Part shown: positions 15,732 through 24,736 of the stretch, piece by piece | Layout: each line of letters begins with the position of its first letter | How positions within the stretch are numbered: position 1 is the stretch's first letter | Program-made: the position numbers and the translations under genes | Assembly: GCF_002352765.1 (NCBI RefSeq) | Contig: NZ_KZ293963.1 | Coordinates: 1,076,368 to 1,140,367, forward strand | Direction of reading: 5' to 3' | Origin: Alteribacter populi | Lineage (GTDB): Bacteria; Bacillota; Bacilli; Bacillales; Salisediminibacteriaceae | Length of the DNA stretch: 64,000 nt | The notes under the pieces: generated by a model | What the model was told of the DNA's origin: nothing | The model's input: only the letters and a program-made list of their open reading frames with translations | Database searches by the model: none

Positions 15732-18700
15732 TGCACGACCGCCTCCTTGCGATTCGTTCCTAACGCTTCTGTTGAAAAGCTAATCGTTTCTAAAACGGAA
15801 AGGAGCGCTTCTGCTGTATCCATGGATGTTAGACAAACAATGCCATTTTCTACAGCTTCGCGACGAATTCTAAACCCGTCTCTCGCTGGCTGTTTTCCTT
15901 TCGTGAGCGTATTAATAACAAATTGCGTTTTTCCATCTCGGATAGTATCAAGCAGCGTTGGACTTTCGCCGCCAATTTTAGAAATCACAGTGACTGGTAT
16001 TTGTTCTTCTTGAATCTTATCTGCCGTTCCTTCAGTTGCTAATATCCGGTAGCCGATTCTATGGAAGCGACGCACAAGGTTCATCATCTCGGGTTTATCT
16101 TTATCCGCGACAGTAAACAATACCGACCCAAAGGTTGGAATCTTCATCCCCGATGCGATAAGGCCTTTATAAAGGGCTTTTTCTAATGTGTCATCTTTAC
16201 CCATGACTTCACCTGTTGATTTCATTTCCGGTCCGAGTGTGATATCTACACTGCGTAACTTTGCAAAACTAAACACCGGTACCTTTACACAAACTTGGTC
16301 AGCTTCCGGCAGACATCCACTCTTAAATCCAAGTGCAGCTAATTGCTCACCGAGAATCGCTTTTGTCGCAAGGTTTGCCATGTTCACACCTGTTATTTTA
16401 CTTAAAAAAGGTACCGTTCGACTTGAGCGTGGGTTCACTTCGAGCACATAAATATCGTTGTCACATAAAACGAATTGAATGTTTAGAAGTCCAACGATGT
16501 TTAACCCTTTCGCTATTCTCATCGTGTAGTCCGTTAATTTTTTCTTTAATTTTGCAGAAAGCTGTTGCGGTGGGTAAACGGCGATCGAATCTCCTGAGTG
16601 AACCCCCGCGCGTTCGATGTGCTCCATAATTCCAGGAATGACAACCGTCTCTCCGTCTGAAATCGCATCTACTTCAAGTTCTTTTCCTTGAAGATAGCGG
16701 TCAATGAGCACTGGATGCTTTTCATTGATTTTCACTGCTCTATCCATATATTTTAGAAGGTCTTGTTCGTGATATACAATTTCCATTGCCCGGCCGCCTA
16801 GAACATACGACGGACGTACTAGAACAGGGAAACCGATATTTTTTGCAATCGTTAATGCTTCATTTACCGATGTTGCCGTTTTTCCTTCAGGTTGAGGAAT
16901 GTCAAGGGCAAGCATAAGCTGCTCAAAGCGGTCCCGGTCCTCTGCAGTGTCCATATCTTCTAACGACGTTCCAAGTACTTTAACACCTCTTTGAACGAGT
17001 CCATCTGCTAAGTTAATTGCCGTTTGCCCGCCGAATTGAACGATGACGCCTTCTGGCTGCTCTAAATCAACGACGTTCATCACATCTTCTACTGTGAGTG
17101 GTTCAAAATAGAGTTTGTCAGAAATACTGAAGTCCGTTGAAACTGTCTCCGGATTGTTGTTAATGATAATCGCTTCATATCCCGCTTCTTGGATCGCTTG
17201 TACAGTATGGACTGTCGCATAATCAAATTCGATTCCTTGCCCAATACGAATCGGACCTGATCCGAGAACGAGAACGGAAGGTTTCATCGTTACTTCAGAT
17301 TCATTTTCTTGCTCGTATGTTCCATAATAGTAAGGAGTGTAAGAAGCAAACTCTGCCGCACACGTGTCGACCATCTTAAACACTGGTGTAATGTGCGCCT
17401 CTTTTCGATATTGTTCGACCTCTTGTTCTTCTACTCCCCATAAGCTTGCAATTGTTTGGTCGGAGAACCCCAATTCTTTTGCTTCTCGTAAGGTTTCCAT
17501 GTCAAAAGGTGAGCGTTCCAACATTTGCTCCATATCGGTAATCGTGCGGAGTGTTTCCAAGTAAAACACATCTACACGTGTCATTTTATGAAGTTCGTCT
17601 GTGGAATAGCCAAGGCGAATCGCTTCAGCAAGTAAAAACAGACGCTCATCATCTGCATTTTCTAATCTTGTTCTCAGCCATTCATGGGAAAGCTGCTCGC
17701 GATAAGGCACCATCAGATGGTCAATCCCATTTTCTGTGGAGCGAACAGCTTTGAGCAAACTTTCTTCAAGCGTACGCCCGATTGCCATAACCTCACCTGT
17801 TGCTTTCATTTGTGTCCCTAAAGAGCGGTTAGCTGAGTCGAACTTATCAAATGGCCAGCGAGGAATCTTCGTAACCACATAGTCGAGAGCTGGTTCAAAA
17901 CTTGCAAATGTTGTTTTCGTAATTGGATTTTCACACTCATCTAACGTAAAACCAGCTGCAATTTTCGCTGAAAGTTTCGCAATTGGGTACCCCGTCGCTT
18001 TTGAAGCTAGTGCTGACGAGCGGCTAACCCGCGGGTTTACTTCGATGATGTAATAGTTTTCACTCATCGGATCAAGCGCCATCTGAACGTTACAGCCACC
18101 TTCAATTCCTAGTGCGCGAATTATTTTTAATGATGAATTTCTAAGAAGCTGGTATTCACGGTCTGTTAACGTTTGACTTGGTGCAACAACGATCGAGTCG
18201 CCTGTATGAATCCCAACAGGATCAATATTTTCCATATTACAGACGACAATCGCCTGGTCATTGGCGTCACGCATCACTTCGTATTCCACTTCTTTGAAGC
18301 CCGCGATACTCTTTTCAATTAAACATTGATTTACAGGACTGTAAGACAAACCAGCTGCTGTAATTTCTCTTAATTTTTCTTCGTTATTTGCAATTCCGCC
18401 TCCCGTTCCTCCTAATGTATAGGCCGGGCGAACGATTACTGGGTAGCCAATGCTGTCAGCGAACTGAACCGCTCCTTCAACAGTATTTACAATATCACTT
18501 GGCGGTACCGGCTCACCTAGTTTACGCATGAGAGTTCGAAATTGATCGCGGTCCTCGGCTTGTTGAATCGCTTTTAAATTTGTGCCGAGAAGCTTCACTC
18601 CGTACTCTTCTAATATTCCACTTTCATCTAGTTCGATCGCCATGTTTAAGCCCGTTTGGCCACCAAGTGTCGCAAGTAGTCCGTCTGGCTGTTCTTGGCG

Positions 18701-18934
18701 GATAATCCGACTCACAAATTCAAGGGTAATCGGTTCAATGTAGACCCGGTCTGCTACTGCCTCATCCGTCATAATGGTTGCTGGGTTGGAGTTAATTAAC
18801 ACCACTTCAAACCCATCTTCTCTAAGTGCCTGACACGCTTGGGTTCCTGCGTAATCAAACTCTGCTGCTTGACCAATGACGATCGGTCCTGAACCGATCA
18901 CTAATATTTTCTTAACTCCTTGAATTTTAGGCAT
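15728..18934 (-). CDS. pyrAB: Carbamoyl-phosphate synthase, large subunit (pyrimidine-specific)
   Basis: Makes carbamoyl phosphate from bicarbonate, ammonia from the small subunit, and two ATP. In its 1068 residues, two homologous ATP-grasp halves are evident: KKILVIGSGPIVIGQAAEFD in the first and VLGSGPIRIGQGIEFDYA in the second. The C-terminal allosteric domain, where UMP and PRPP act in Bacillus PyrAB, contains GYRILATEGTA. The ATG at 18934 (MPKIQGVKKIL) follows AGAGGGG and overlaps pyrAA by eight bases. A frame from 19096 lies inside pyrAA and is rejected. Confidence 0.96.
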   Translation of the reverse strand: MPKIQGVKKILVIGSGPIVIGQAAEFDYAGTQACQALREDGFEVVLINSNPATIMTDEAVADRVYIEPITLEFVSRIIRQEQPDGLLATLGGQTGLNMAIELDESGILEEYGVKLLGTNLKAIQQAEDRDQFRTLMRKLGEPVPPSDIVNTVEGAVQFADSIGYPVIVRPAYTLGGTGGGIANNEEKLREITAAGLSYSPVNQCLIEKSIAGFKEVEYEVMRDANDQAIVVCNMENIDPVGIHTGDSIVVAPSQTLTDREYQLLRNSSLKIIRALGIEGGCNVQMALDPMSENYYIIEVNPRVSRSSALASKATGYPIAKLSAKIAAGFTLDECENPITKTTFASFEPALDYVVTKIPRWPFDKFDSANRSLGTQMKATGEVMAIGRTLEESLLKAVRSTENGIDHLMVPYREQLSHEWLRTRLENADDERLFLLAEAIRLGYSTDELHKMTRVDVFYLETLRTITDMEQMLERSPFDMETLREAKELGFSDQTIASLWGVEEQEVEQYRKEAHITPVFKMVDTCAAEFASYTPYYYGTYEQENESEVTMKPSVLVLGSGPIRIGQGIEFDYATVHTVQAIQEAGYEAIIINNNPETVSTDFSISDKLYFEPLTVEDVMNVVDLEQPEGVIVQFGGQTAINLADGLVQRGVKVLGTSLEDMDTAEDRDRFEQLMLALDIPQPEGKTATSVNEALTIAKNIGFPVLVRPSYVLGGRAMEIVYHEQDLLKYMDRAVKINEKHPVLIDRYLQGKELEVDAISDGETVVIPGIMEHIERAGVHSGDSIAVYPPQQLSAKLKKKLTDYTMRIAKGLNIVGLLNIQFVLCDNDIYVLEVNPRSSRTVPFLSKITGVNMANLATKAILGEQLAALGFKSGCLPEADQVCVKVPVFSFAKLRSVDITLGPEMKSTGEVMGKDDTLEKALYKGLIASGMKIPTFGSVLFTVADKDKPEMMNLVRRFHRIGYRILATEGTADKIQEEQIPVTVISKIGGESPTLLDTIRDGKTQFVINTLTKGKQPARDGFRIRREAVENGIVCLTSMDTAEALLSVLETISFSTEALGTNRKEAVVQ

Positions 18935-20045
18935 GAACAATCCCCTCTTTCTTTGAAATTTCGATTTTCGTTTGCTTTGCGTGGACCATTTGCTGAAATT
19001 CCAAGAACAATTCCTTCGCGTCTTCAGGGCCTGGTGATGCTTCAGGATGATATTGAACACTAAATGCCGGAACTTGTTTATGACGTAATCCTTCAACAGA
19101 TTGGTCGTTAACGTTAATATGGGTAATTTCTAGGTCAGAGTTAGCTATTGAAGCCGGACTTACGGTATAGCCATGATTTTGGGAAGTAATTGCGACTTTT
19201 CCTGTTCTTACATCCTTGACCGGATGGTTTGCTCCTCGATGACCAAACCGCATTTTTTCTGTTTTTGCACCTCCAGCCAGTGCGAGAAGTTGATGCCCAA
19301 GACATATGCCAAAGATTGGAACTTGACCGAGTAGTTGCTTCACCGTTCTAACAGCTTCTGGGATATCTTGTGGATCTCCCGGACCATTACTGAGCATGAC
19401 ACCATCAGGGCTTAACGCTAAAATCTCATTAGAAGAAGTTTGATAAGGAACAACGATCACTTCAAAGCCTAATGAAATTAAATCTTTGACAATCCCTTTT
19501 TTCGCACCATAATCAATGAGTACAATTCTCTCGCCTGAAGCAGGATTCACGTATCGATTTTTCGTGGAGACTTGCGATACCTGATTTTGCGGGAAACGTA
19601 TTTGTTTTAATCGTTCAAGGACACTTTCTGTTTCCTCATCCACTTCAGCAAACATCCCTTTCATCGTGCCGTGTTCACGAATCATTCTCGTGAGCATTCG
19701 CGTGTCAATGCCATACAGACCTGGGATACGATTTGCTTTCAGCCATTCGTCTAAGGAAAAGCGGCTGCGAAAATGACTTGGATGAACAGAAGCAGATTTT
19801 ACAATGAGGCCTTTTATGAAAGGGGTAATCGATTCAAAGTCATCACGATTAATTCCATAGTTACCGACAAGCGGGTAGGTTAACGTTAAAATTTGACCGC
19901 AATAAGACGGATCTGACATCATTTCTTGATACCCGGTCATCGCTGTATTAAATACGACTTCCCCTGAGCTAGCATCATCACTTCCAAACGCCTTACCAGT
20001 AAAAACTGCCCCGTTTTCTAAAACTAATTTACGTTTTTTATTCAT
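18927..20045 (-). CDS. pyrAA: Carbamoyl-phosphate synthase, small (glutaminase) subunit
   Basis: Class I glutamine amidotransferase that feeds ammonia to PyrAB. In its 372 residues, the N-terminal CPSase domain has TGYQEMMSDPSYCGQI. The amidotransferase triad is in FGICLGHQLLALAGG (Cys) and VQYHPEASPGPED (His, Glu). The ATG at 20045 overlaps the pyrC stop as ATGA with GGAGG upstream. The six-residue extension to 20063 is not conserved. Confidence 0.95.
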   Translation of the reverse strand: MNKKRKLVLENGAVFTGKAFGSDDASSGEVVFNTAMTGYQEMMSDPSYCGQILTLTYPLVGNYGINRDDFESITPFIKGLIVKSASVHPSHFRSRFSLDEWLKANRIPGLYGIDTRMLTRMIREHGTMKGMFAEVDEETESVLERLKQIRFPQNQVSQVSTKNRYVNPASGERIVLIDYGAKKGIVKDLISLGFEVIVVPYQTSSNEILALSPDGVMLSNGPGDPQDIPEAVRTVKQLLGQVPIFGICLGHQLLALAGGAKTEKMRFGHRGANHPVKDVRTGKVAITSQNHGYTVSPASIANSDLEITHINVNDQSVEGLRHKQVPAFSVQYHPEASPGPEDAKELFLEFQQMVHAKQTKIEISKKEGIVHA

Positions 20046-21331
20046 TTTGCATCCTCCGTCCATACTTGTTTTCCACTATATACCGTCATTTTCGGCCAGC
20101 CTTTTAATGATTCTTTGTAGAAAGGGGTATTCTTTCCTTTTGACACGATATCTTCAGGTCGAACGACTTTTTCTTCTTTTAAATCGAGAACGGTGAAATC
20201 AGCTGAATTTCCTGCCTCTAGAAGGCCATATGGTAACGAAAAAGCGTCAGAAGGCTTAGCAGTAAGCCAGTCGATGATTTCTTTTAACGTGAATTCGCCG
20301 GTTTCAACGAGTTTTGTATAGAGTAATGGGAAAGCAAGCTCTAATCCGATGATTCCAAATGGTGCCTCCTCCATTGGTAGCTCTTTTTCTTCTTTTGTAT
20401 GGGGGGCGTGGTCAGTTGCAATAAAATCGAGTGTGCCGTCTTTTAACCCTTCAACCAACGCGTCACGATCGGCTTTTCCACGTAGCGGCGGATTCATTTT
20501 GTAATTTGCATCGTTCCCTGGAATGGCTTCTTCACTTAAAAGGAGATGATGAGGCGTAACTTCCGCCGTTACATGAATGCCTGCTTTTTTTGCATCGCGT
20601 ATGACTCTGACAGATTCTTTCGTACTGACGTGGCAAACGTGATAGTGAGCGTTTGCTGCTTCAGCGAGGAGAACGTCTCTTGCGATATGAACAGATTCAC
20701 AGATTGAAGGGATGCCGGGGATATTCGCCGATTGCGAGAATGTCCCTTCGTGAACAGCGCCACCGTAGATTAATGAATTGTCTTCACAGTGAGCCACCAC
20801 CGGTTTCTTGATTTTAGCGGCTCTTTTCATGGCCTCATACATCATTTGCGCTTCTTGAACACCGACTCCGTCATCAGTAAAAGCAAGGACGTCATCAGCG
20901 ATGGATTCCATGTTTACGAGTGCTTTACCAGCTTCACGTACTGTAATCGATCCGTACGGCAGAACACGGATGAGCGCGTCTTGTTGAATTTTTTCAAGTA
21001 GAAGATCGACATGGTCTCTAGAATCAGGAACTGGACGAGTATTCGGCATCGCTGCTACTGTTGTGAATCCACCTTTAGCTGCGGCGTGTGTCCCTGTTTT
21101 AATCGTCTCTTTAGCTTCCCCGCCTGGTTCACGAAGGTGAATGTGCAAGTCAACGAAACCTGGTACAACAAGTTTTCCACCTAGATCTACTTCGTTGTCG
21201 AATGTCCAATGCTCACTTACCTCTGCTGCTTTTTTTTCTAGAATTCCTGTATCTTCATTAACAAGCAGGTGCATTTCTGTAAACGTCCCGTCTTCTTTTA
21301 GTCCTCTTGCGTGCTTATAAAGTGTTTTCAT
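20042..21331 (-). CDS. pyrC: Dihydroorotase
   Basis: Zinc amidohydrolase that closes carbamoyl-aspartate to dihydroorotate. The 429 residues carry metal-binding FVDLHIHLREPGGE, the VAHCEDNSL His, HVCHVSTKES His and the catalytic Asp in FIATDHAPHT. The ATG at 21331 follows AAAGGAGG and overlaps the end of pyrB by 17 bases. This is the class I (Bacillus) type. Confidence 0.95.
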   Translation of the reverse strand: MKTLYKHARGLKEDGTFTEMHLLVNEDTGILEKKAAEVSEHWTFDNEVDLGGKLVVPGFVDLHIHLREPGGEAKETIKTGTHAAAKGGFTTVAAMPNTRPVPDSRDHVDLLLEKIQQDALIRVLPYGSITVREAGKALVNMESIADDVLAFTDDGVGVQEAQMMYEAMKRAAKIKKPVVAHCEDNSLIYGGAVHEGTFSQSANIPGIPSICESVHIARDVLLAEAANAHYHVCHVSTKESVRVIRDAKKAGIHVTAEVTPHHLLLSEEAIPGNDANYKMNPPLRGKADRDALVEGLKDGTLDFIATDHAPHTKEEKELPMEEAPFGIIGLELAFPLLYTKLVETGEFTLKEIIDWLTAKPSDAFSLPYGLLEAGNSADFTVLDLKEEKVVRPEDIVSKGKNTPFYKESLKGWPKMTVYSGKQVWTEDAK

Positions 21332-22223
21332 AAACCTTATCCTCCTTTAGTGATAATGCCCTCATGAGTACGGCTTTTCTTACCGCTACACCATTGGTTA
21401 CTTGTTTAAATATTCGCGATCGTTCACACTCAACGACATCGTCTGCAATTTCCACTCCTCGGTTAAAAGGGGCTGGATGCATAATAATCGCATCAGATTT
21501 CATTCGTCTTTCGCGCGCTTTAGTTATCCCGAAACGTTGATGATATTCGTCTTTTGACCATGTGGAATTGTGATCGTGACGTTCGAGCTGGATTCGTAAC
21601 AACATGACAACATCAGCGAATTTTACTGCGTCATCAAGATTAACAACGTTTCCGTTTGTTATTTCTTCATTCAGCCACTTATCGGGTCCCGAGAAGTAAA
21701 CGTTAGCGCCCATTTTTCTTAACATGGTAGCGTTCGTTCTTGCTACACGACTATGGCGAACATCTCCACAGATAACGACATTCAGTCCTTGGAAAACTAA
21801 AAACTCCTGTTGGATCGTTAGTAAATCGAGTAAAGACTGTGTCGGATGATCCCCTGCACCATCACCTGCGTTAATGATTGATAAATTCATGTTTTCAAGT
21901 TGCTTATAATAAGCTTGTTCTGGGTGCCGAATGACGACAGTATCACAACCAATCGCTTCTAAGGTTTTCACCGTGTCATACAGACTTTCTCCTTTTTGCA
22001 CGCTTGAGGAATCTACGTTAAAAGATAAAACTTTTAGCCCTAATTCGTGCTGTGCCATCTCAAAGCTGCATTTTGTCCGCGTACTCGGTTCAAAAAAGAG
22101 ATTGGCCACTGTTTTTTTTGGCTCCCTTATCGGTTGTTTTCCGTTTAAGAACTGTTGTGCATCCTTGAGTAATTCATCACATTCAGATAAAGTCAGGTCC
22201 TCCATTGTTCGCAATTGAAACAA
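21315..22223 (-). CDS. pyrB: Aspartate carbamoyltransferase, catalytic chain
   Basis: Condenses carbamoyl phosphate with aspartate. The 302-residue protein has the carbamoyl-phosphate loop FFEPSTRTKCSFE, the HPTQSLLDL motif and IMHPAPFNRGVEI. A TTG at 22223 sits nine bases behind AAAGGGG. Alignment of (M)FQLRTMEDLT to B. subtilis MKHLTTMSELS supports it over the TTG at 22232, which touches the SD. No regulatory chain gene (pyrI) is present, as is normal for Bacillus. Confidence 0.93.
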   Translation of the reverse strand: MFQLRTMEDLTLSECDELLKDAQQFLNGKQPIREPKKTVANLFFEPSTRTKCSFEMAQHELGLKVLSFNVDSSSVQKGESLYDTVKTLEAIGCDTVVIRHPEQAYYKQLENMNLSIINAGDGAGDHPTQSLLDLLTIQQEFLVFQGLNVVICGDVRHSRVARTNATMLRKMGANVYFSGPDKWLNEEITNGNVVNLDDAVKFADVVMLLRIQLERHDHNSTWSKDEYHQRFGITKARERRMKSDAIIMHPAPFNRGVEIADDVVECERSRIFKQVTNGVAVRKAVLMRALSLKEDKVYENTL

Positions 22224-22305
22224 TCTGTTCAACCCCTTTGCTAGGTCTTTTTAATGTACAAGGAAAACTTAGCTTACCGCTGCACGTCTGGTTTTTCTTA
22301 AAGTA

Positions 22306-22336
22306 TAAAAAAGTGCGCCCAGCTATAAGGGCGCAC
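22306..22336 (-). terminator. pyr attenuator 3: terminator before pyrB
   Basis: A perfect 8-bp stem, GTGCGCCC with GGGCGCAC, with an eight-base loop is followed by TTTTTT on the minus strand. It lies about 80 bases before the pyrB start and ends leader transcripts when PyrR-UMP is bound upstream. Confidence 0.92.
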
Positions 22337-22424
22337 AATCGTATAATCGAATGAGTAGGAGAGACGCCGCTTCATTTTCGATGAAGGACAGACGCAGGTC
22401 CTGAATTTCGACTACCATGTGATA

Positions 22425-22456
22425 CCCTTTTGAGCCTCTCTGGACTCGGATTAAAG
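22425..22456 (-). promoter_or_regulatory. PyrR-binding anti-antiterminator, attenuator 3 (pyrP-pyrB)
   Basis: On the minus strand CCTTTAATCCGAGTCC is followed by AGAGAGGCTCAAAAGGG. This is the PyrR recognition hairpin (AGUCC, an AGAGAGGCU-type loop, then AAAAGG). Binding of PyrR with UMP stabilises this hairpin and allows the downstream terminator to form. It starts 19 bases after the pyrP stop. Confidence 0.88.
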
Positions 22457-22474
22457 GATGTAATTGTCAAAGTA

Positions 22475-23794
22475 TTAAGCTGACTTTTCTTTTTTATCTT
22501 CACTTAGAAACATTTCATCTTCAGAAATGGATTGTTTTTCTCGACCTGGTAACACAAGGTTCAGCACAATGCCAATCACTGTTGCAAGCGCCATACCTGC
22601 GATTTGAATTGTTTCAGTTACCTGTATAAAGGCGCCGCCAATCCCGATGACAAGGATAACGGATGAAATAATCAAGTTCCGCTTACTTCCTAGCTCCACT
22701 TTATTTTCGATCATCATCCTTAGACCGCTTGATGCGATTATTCCGAATAGAAGGATCGAGACGCCCCCCATAACCGCAGTCGGAATCGTCGTAATGAGTG
22801 CTGAAACTTTACCGATGAACCCGAAAATGATTGCAACCACCGCTGCTCCTCCGATGACGAAGACACTGAATACGCGAGTAAGAGCAACGACACCAATGTT
22901 TTCGCCGTACGTTGTATTCGGTGGTCCGCCGAGGAAAGAGGAGAGCAAAGTAGCGACCCCATCTCCCATAATCGAGCGGTGCAGACCTGGTTTTCTAATA
23001 AAATTTTTCTCCGTTACTTTACTAAGAACCATTTGATCGCCGATATGTTCAGATAGTGTCACAACTGCAATCGGCACGAGGATAAGGACAATTTCCCAGT
23101 GCAATTGCGGTGTGTAAGTAACAAACGGTATGAGGAAGTTTGGTACTTCGATCCAGCTTGCTTCCCTGACCGCTGTAAAATCAACAAGCCCTTGAGTGTA
23201 AGCAAACGTATATCCACCCACGATCCCGATGAGAATTGGTATCAGTCCGAAAAAACCTTTAAAGAAAGCTGTTGCTACGATCGTAATTAGGAGCGTAACT
23301 AATGCTACGGTAAAATGTATACCGCTGTAGACTTCTGTTATTGGGTCGTTCATCGCCATGTCAATGGCTACACCTGCAAGACCTAATCCGATGACCATGA
23401 TAACCGGACCGACGACAATTGGTGGCAGGAGATTCATGAGCCAGTTTACACCGATGCCTTTGATGATGAGTGCGACAATGCCGTAAATCAAACCTGCGAA
23501 AAAGCTCCCGATCATCGCTCCCTCGGGCCCGCCGATGCTAATCGCTGCAATGAGCGGCATGATGAAAGCGAAGGAAGAGCCTAAAAAAGCAGGAATTTGT
23601 CCTTTTGTGACTAGAAGGTACGCAAGAGTTCCTAATCCGCTGGAGACAAGAGCCACTGCTGGGCTTAACCCGACTAGCATCGGCACTAAAATAGTCGCGC
23701 CAAACATAGCGAACAGATGTTGAATGCTTAATACAAGCCATTTATCTAAACGGGGAATTTCATTAATTTCAATTGTAGGTTGTTGTTTTTTCAT
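22475..23794 (-). CDS. pyrP: Uracil permease
   Basis: Nucleobase:cation symporter (NCS2/UraA family) in the cytoplasmic membrane. The 439-residue protein has about 12-14 hydrophobic helices and the family motif GPPNTTYGENIGVVALTRV; FAMFGATILVP is near the N-terminus. The ATG at 23794 (MKKQQPTIEIN) follows GAGGAGG. A TTG-initiated frame from 23944 runs through the attenuator and is not credible. It is second in the operon and controlled by attenuator 2. Confidence 0.94.
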   Translation of the reverse strand: MKKQQPTIEINEIPRLDKWLVLSIQHLFAMFGATILVPMLVGLSPAVALVSSGLGTLAYLLVTKGQIPAFLGSSFAFIMPLIAAISIGGPEGAMIGSFFAGLIYGIVALIIKGIGVNWLMNLLPPIVVGPVIMVIGLGLAGVAIDMAMNDPITEVYSGIHFTVALVTLLITIVATAFFKGFFGLIPILIGIVGGYTFAYTQGLVDFTAVREASWIEVPNFLIPFVTYTPQLHWEIVLILVPIAVVTLSEHIGDQMVLSKVTEKNFIRKPGLHRSIMGDGVATLLSSFLGGPPNTTYGENIGVVALTRVFSVFVIGGAAVVAIIFGFIGKVSALITTIPTAVMGGVSILLFGIIASSGLRMMIENKVELGSKRNLIISSVILVIGIGGAFIQVTETIQIAGMALATVIGIVLNLVLPGREKQSISEDEMFLSEDKKEKSA

Positions 23795-23824
23795 GATGTA
23801 TTTCCTCCTCTGATTTTTGTCTAA

Positions 23825-23852
23825 CAAAAAACCTCTTTGTGTCCAAAGAGGT
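23825..23852 (-). terminator. pyr attenuator 2: terminator before pyrP
   Basis: ACCTCTTTG pairs with CAAAGAGGT around a short loop and is followed by TTTTTTGTT on the minus strand. It lies about 30 bases upstream of the pyrP ATG. Confidence 0.9.
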
Positions 23853-23901
23853 ATCATCAGCCCTGAGTATACACGAATGGTGTGTACCAGAGGAGTGTAC
23901 C

Positions 23902-23931
23902 CCTTCTCAGCCTCACGGGACTGTCTTAAAG
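23902..23931 (-). promoter_or_regulatory. PyrR-binding anti-antiterminator, attenuator 2 (pyrR-pyrP)
   Basis: The minus strand reads CCCTTTAAGACAGTCCCGTG then AGGCTGAGAAGG. It fits the PyrR target, with CCGTGAGG replacing CCAGAGAGG in the loop. The 30 bases are identical to the site upstream of pyrR, so both sites should bind PyrR equally. Confidence 0.9.
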
Positions 23932-23937
23932 GGAAGT

Positions 23938-23977
23938 TGTTCAAAAAGTCCGAGAAAACTACTTAACTTTTCGAACA
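23938..23977. repeat. Short inverted repeat, family C-like ends, after pyrR
   Basis: TGTTCAAAAAGT (23938-23949) and ACTTTTCGAACA (23966-23977) are inverted with one mismatch and enclose 16 bases. The arm sequence is that of the family C ends (TGTTCAAAAAGTCCG). It sits directly between the pyrR stop and the second PyrR site and may be a shrunken C element or a transcript-stabilising hairpin. Confidence 0.5.
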
Positions 23978-23982
23978 CACAC

Positions 23983-24528
23983 TTATATGGAGGTTTTTTG
24001 TTGTATGATCACTTCGTCGATCTCGTCGACTTCTTTAAGTTTTGCTTCTACCACTTCTGACTTTGAAGTGGGAACATTTTTTCCGATAAAGTCAGGACGG
24101 ATCGGCAATTCCCGATGACCTCGGTCAATTAACACTGCCAGCTGAATATGGGCAGGCCTGCCATGATCAATCAAGGCATCTAGTGCTGCCCGCACCGTTC
24201 TTCCTGTGTAAAGGACGTCGTCAATTAGGATAACTTTTTTATTCGTAATGCTGCTTTTAATTGCCGTCCCTTTTATCTCAGGCTCATCATCCTTCGTTTT
24301 TGTCGTAAGATCATCTCGGTAAAGAGTAATATCTACTTCGCCAACTTCAATGGCTTGGCCTTCGATTTTTTCAATTCTCTCTGCTAACCTCTGCGCGATG
24401 TGAATGCCTCTTGTTTTGATGCCTACGAGGATGCAGTTCTCAATTCCTTTATTTCGTTCAATAATTTCGTGAGCAATTCGGGTTAAGGCCCGGTTTATTG
24501 CTTGTTCGTCCAAAATTGCTTTACTCAC
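23983..24528 (-). CDS. pyrR: PyrR, pyr operon attenuation regulator / uracil phosphoribosyltransferase
   Basis: RNA-binding regulator that senses UMP, and a weak UPRTase. The 181 residues contain the PRTase PRPP motif VILIDDVLYTGRTVRAAL and the flexible loop VDITLYRDDLT; the basic RNA-binding face includes NRALTRIAHEIIER near the N-terminus. It starts with GTG at 24528 behind GGGGGAG. It is first in the operon and feeds back on all three attenuators. Confidence 0.96.
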   Translation of the reverse strand: MSKAILDEQAINRALTRIAHEIIERNKGIENCILVGIKTRGIHIAQRLAERIEKIEGQAIEVGEVDITLYRDDLTTKTKDDEPEIKGTAIKSSITNKKVILIDDVLYTGRTVRAALDALIDHGRPAHIQLAVLIDRGHRELPIRPDFIGKNVPTSKSEVVEAKLKEVDEIDEVIIQQKTSI

Positions 24529-24557
24529 TCGCCTCTCCCCCTTCCTTAAAACTACAT

Positions 24558-24588
24558 AAAAAACCTCTCACCCGGTCCAGATGAGAGG
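24558..24588 (-). terminator. pyr attenuator 1: terminator before pyrR
   Basis: CCTCTCA pairs with TGAGAGG (plus-strand reading) around a GC-rich loop, with TTTTTTATG following on the minus strand. It ends about 30 bases before the pyrR GTG. Confidence 0.9.
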
Positions 24589-24654
24589 AATTATTTCATA
24601 CACATGATTACACCTACCCTATACTACAGATAGAGTGATGTCGTTGCGTCGATT

Positions 24655-24684
24655 CCTTCTCAGCCTCACGGGACTGTCTTAAAG
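24655..24684 (-). promoter_or_regulatory. PyrR-binding anti-antiterminator, attenuator 1 (5' leader)
   Basis: The minus strand reads CTTTAAGACAGTCCCGTG then AGGCTGAGAAGG, the PyrR hairpin with the conserved AGTCC and GAGGCTGAGAAGG elements. It lies just downstream of the predicted transcription start and upstream of the attenuator 1 terminator. Confidence 0.9.
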
Positions 24685-24707
24685 GTTAACTATTCAATTC
24701 TTATGTT

Positions 24708-24736
24708 ATTATGGCACGGTTAAATTAAGAAGTCAA
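24708..24736 (-). promoter_or_regulatory. Sigma-A promoter of the pyr operon
   Basis: TTGACT (24736-24731), a 17-base spacer and CATAAT (24713-24708) on the minus strand. The -35 box overlaps the rluD stop codon. Transcription should start near 24700, giving a leader of about 170 bases that contains attenuator 1. Confidence 0.85.

Noticed and set aside
18935..19096. 54-residue N-terminal extension of carbamoyl-phosphate synthase large subunit
   Set aside because: It lies within pyrAA in another frame, whereas MPKIQGVKKIL at 18934 matches homologues and has an SD.
23795..23944. N-terminal 50-residue extension of PyrP
   Set aside because: The extension translates the PyrR attenuator, and a far better ATG with GAGGAGG is at 23794.
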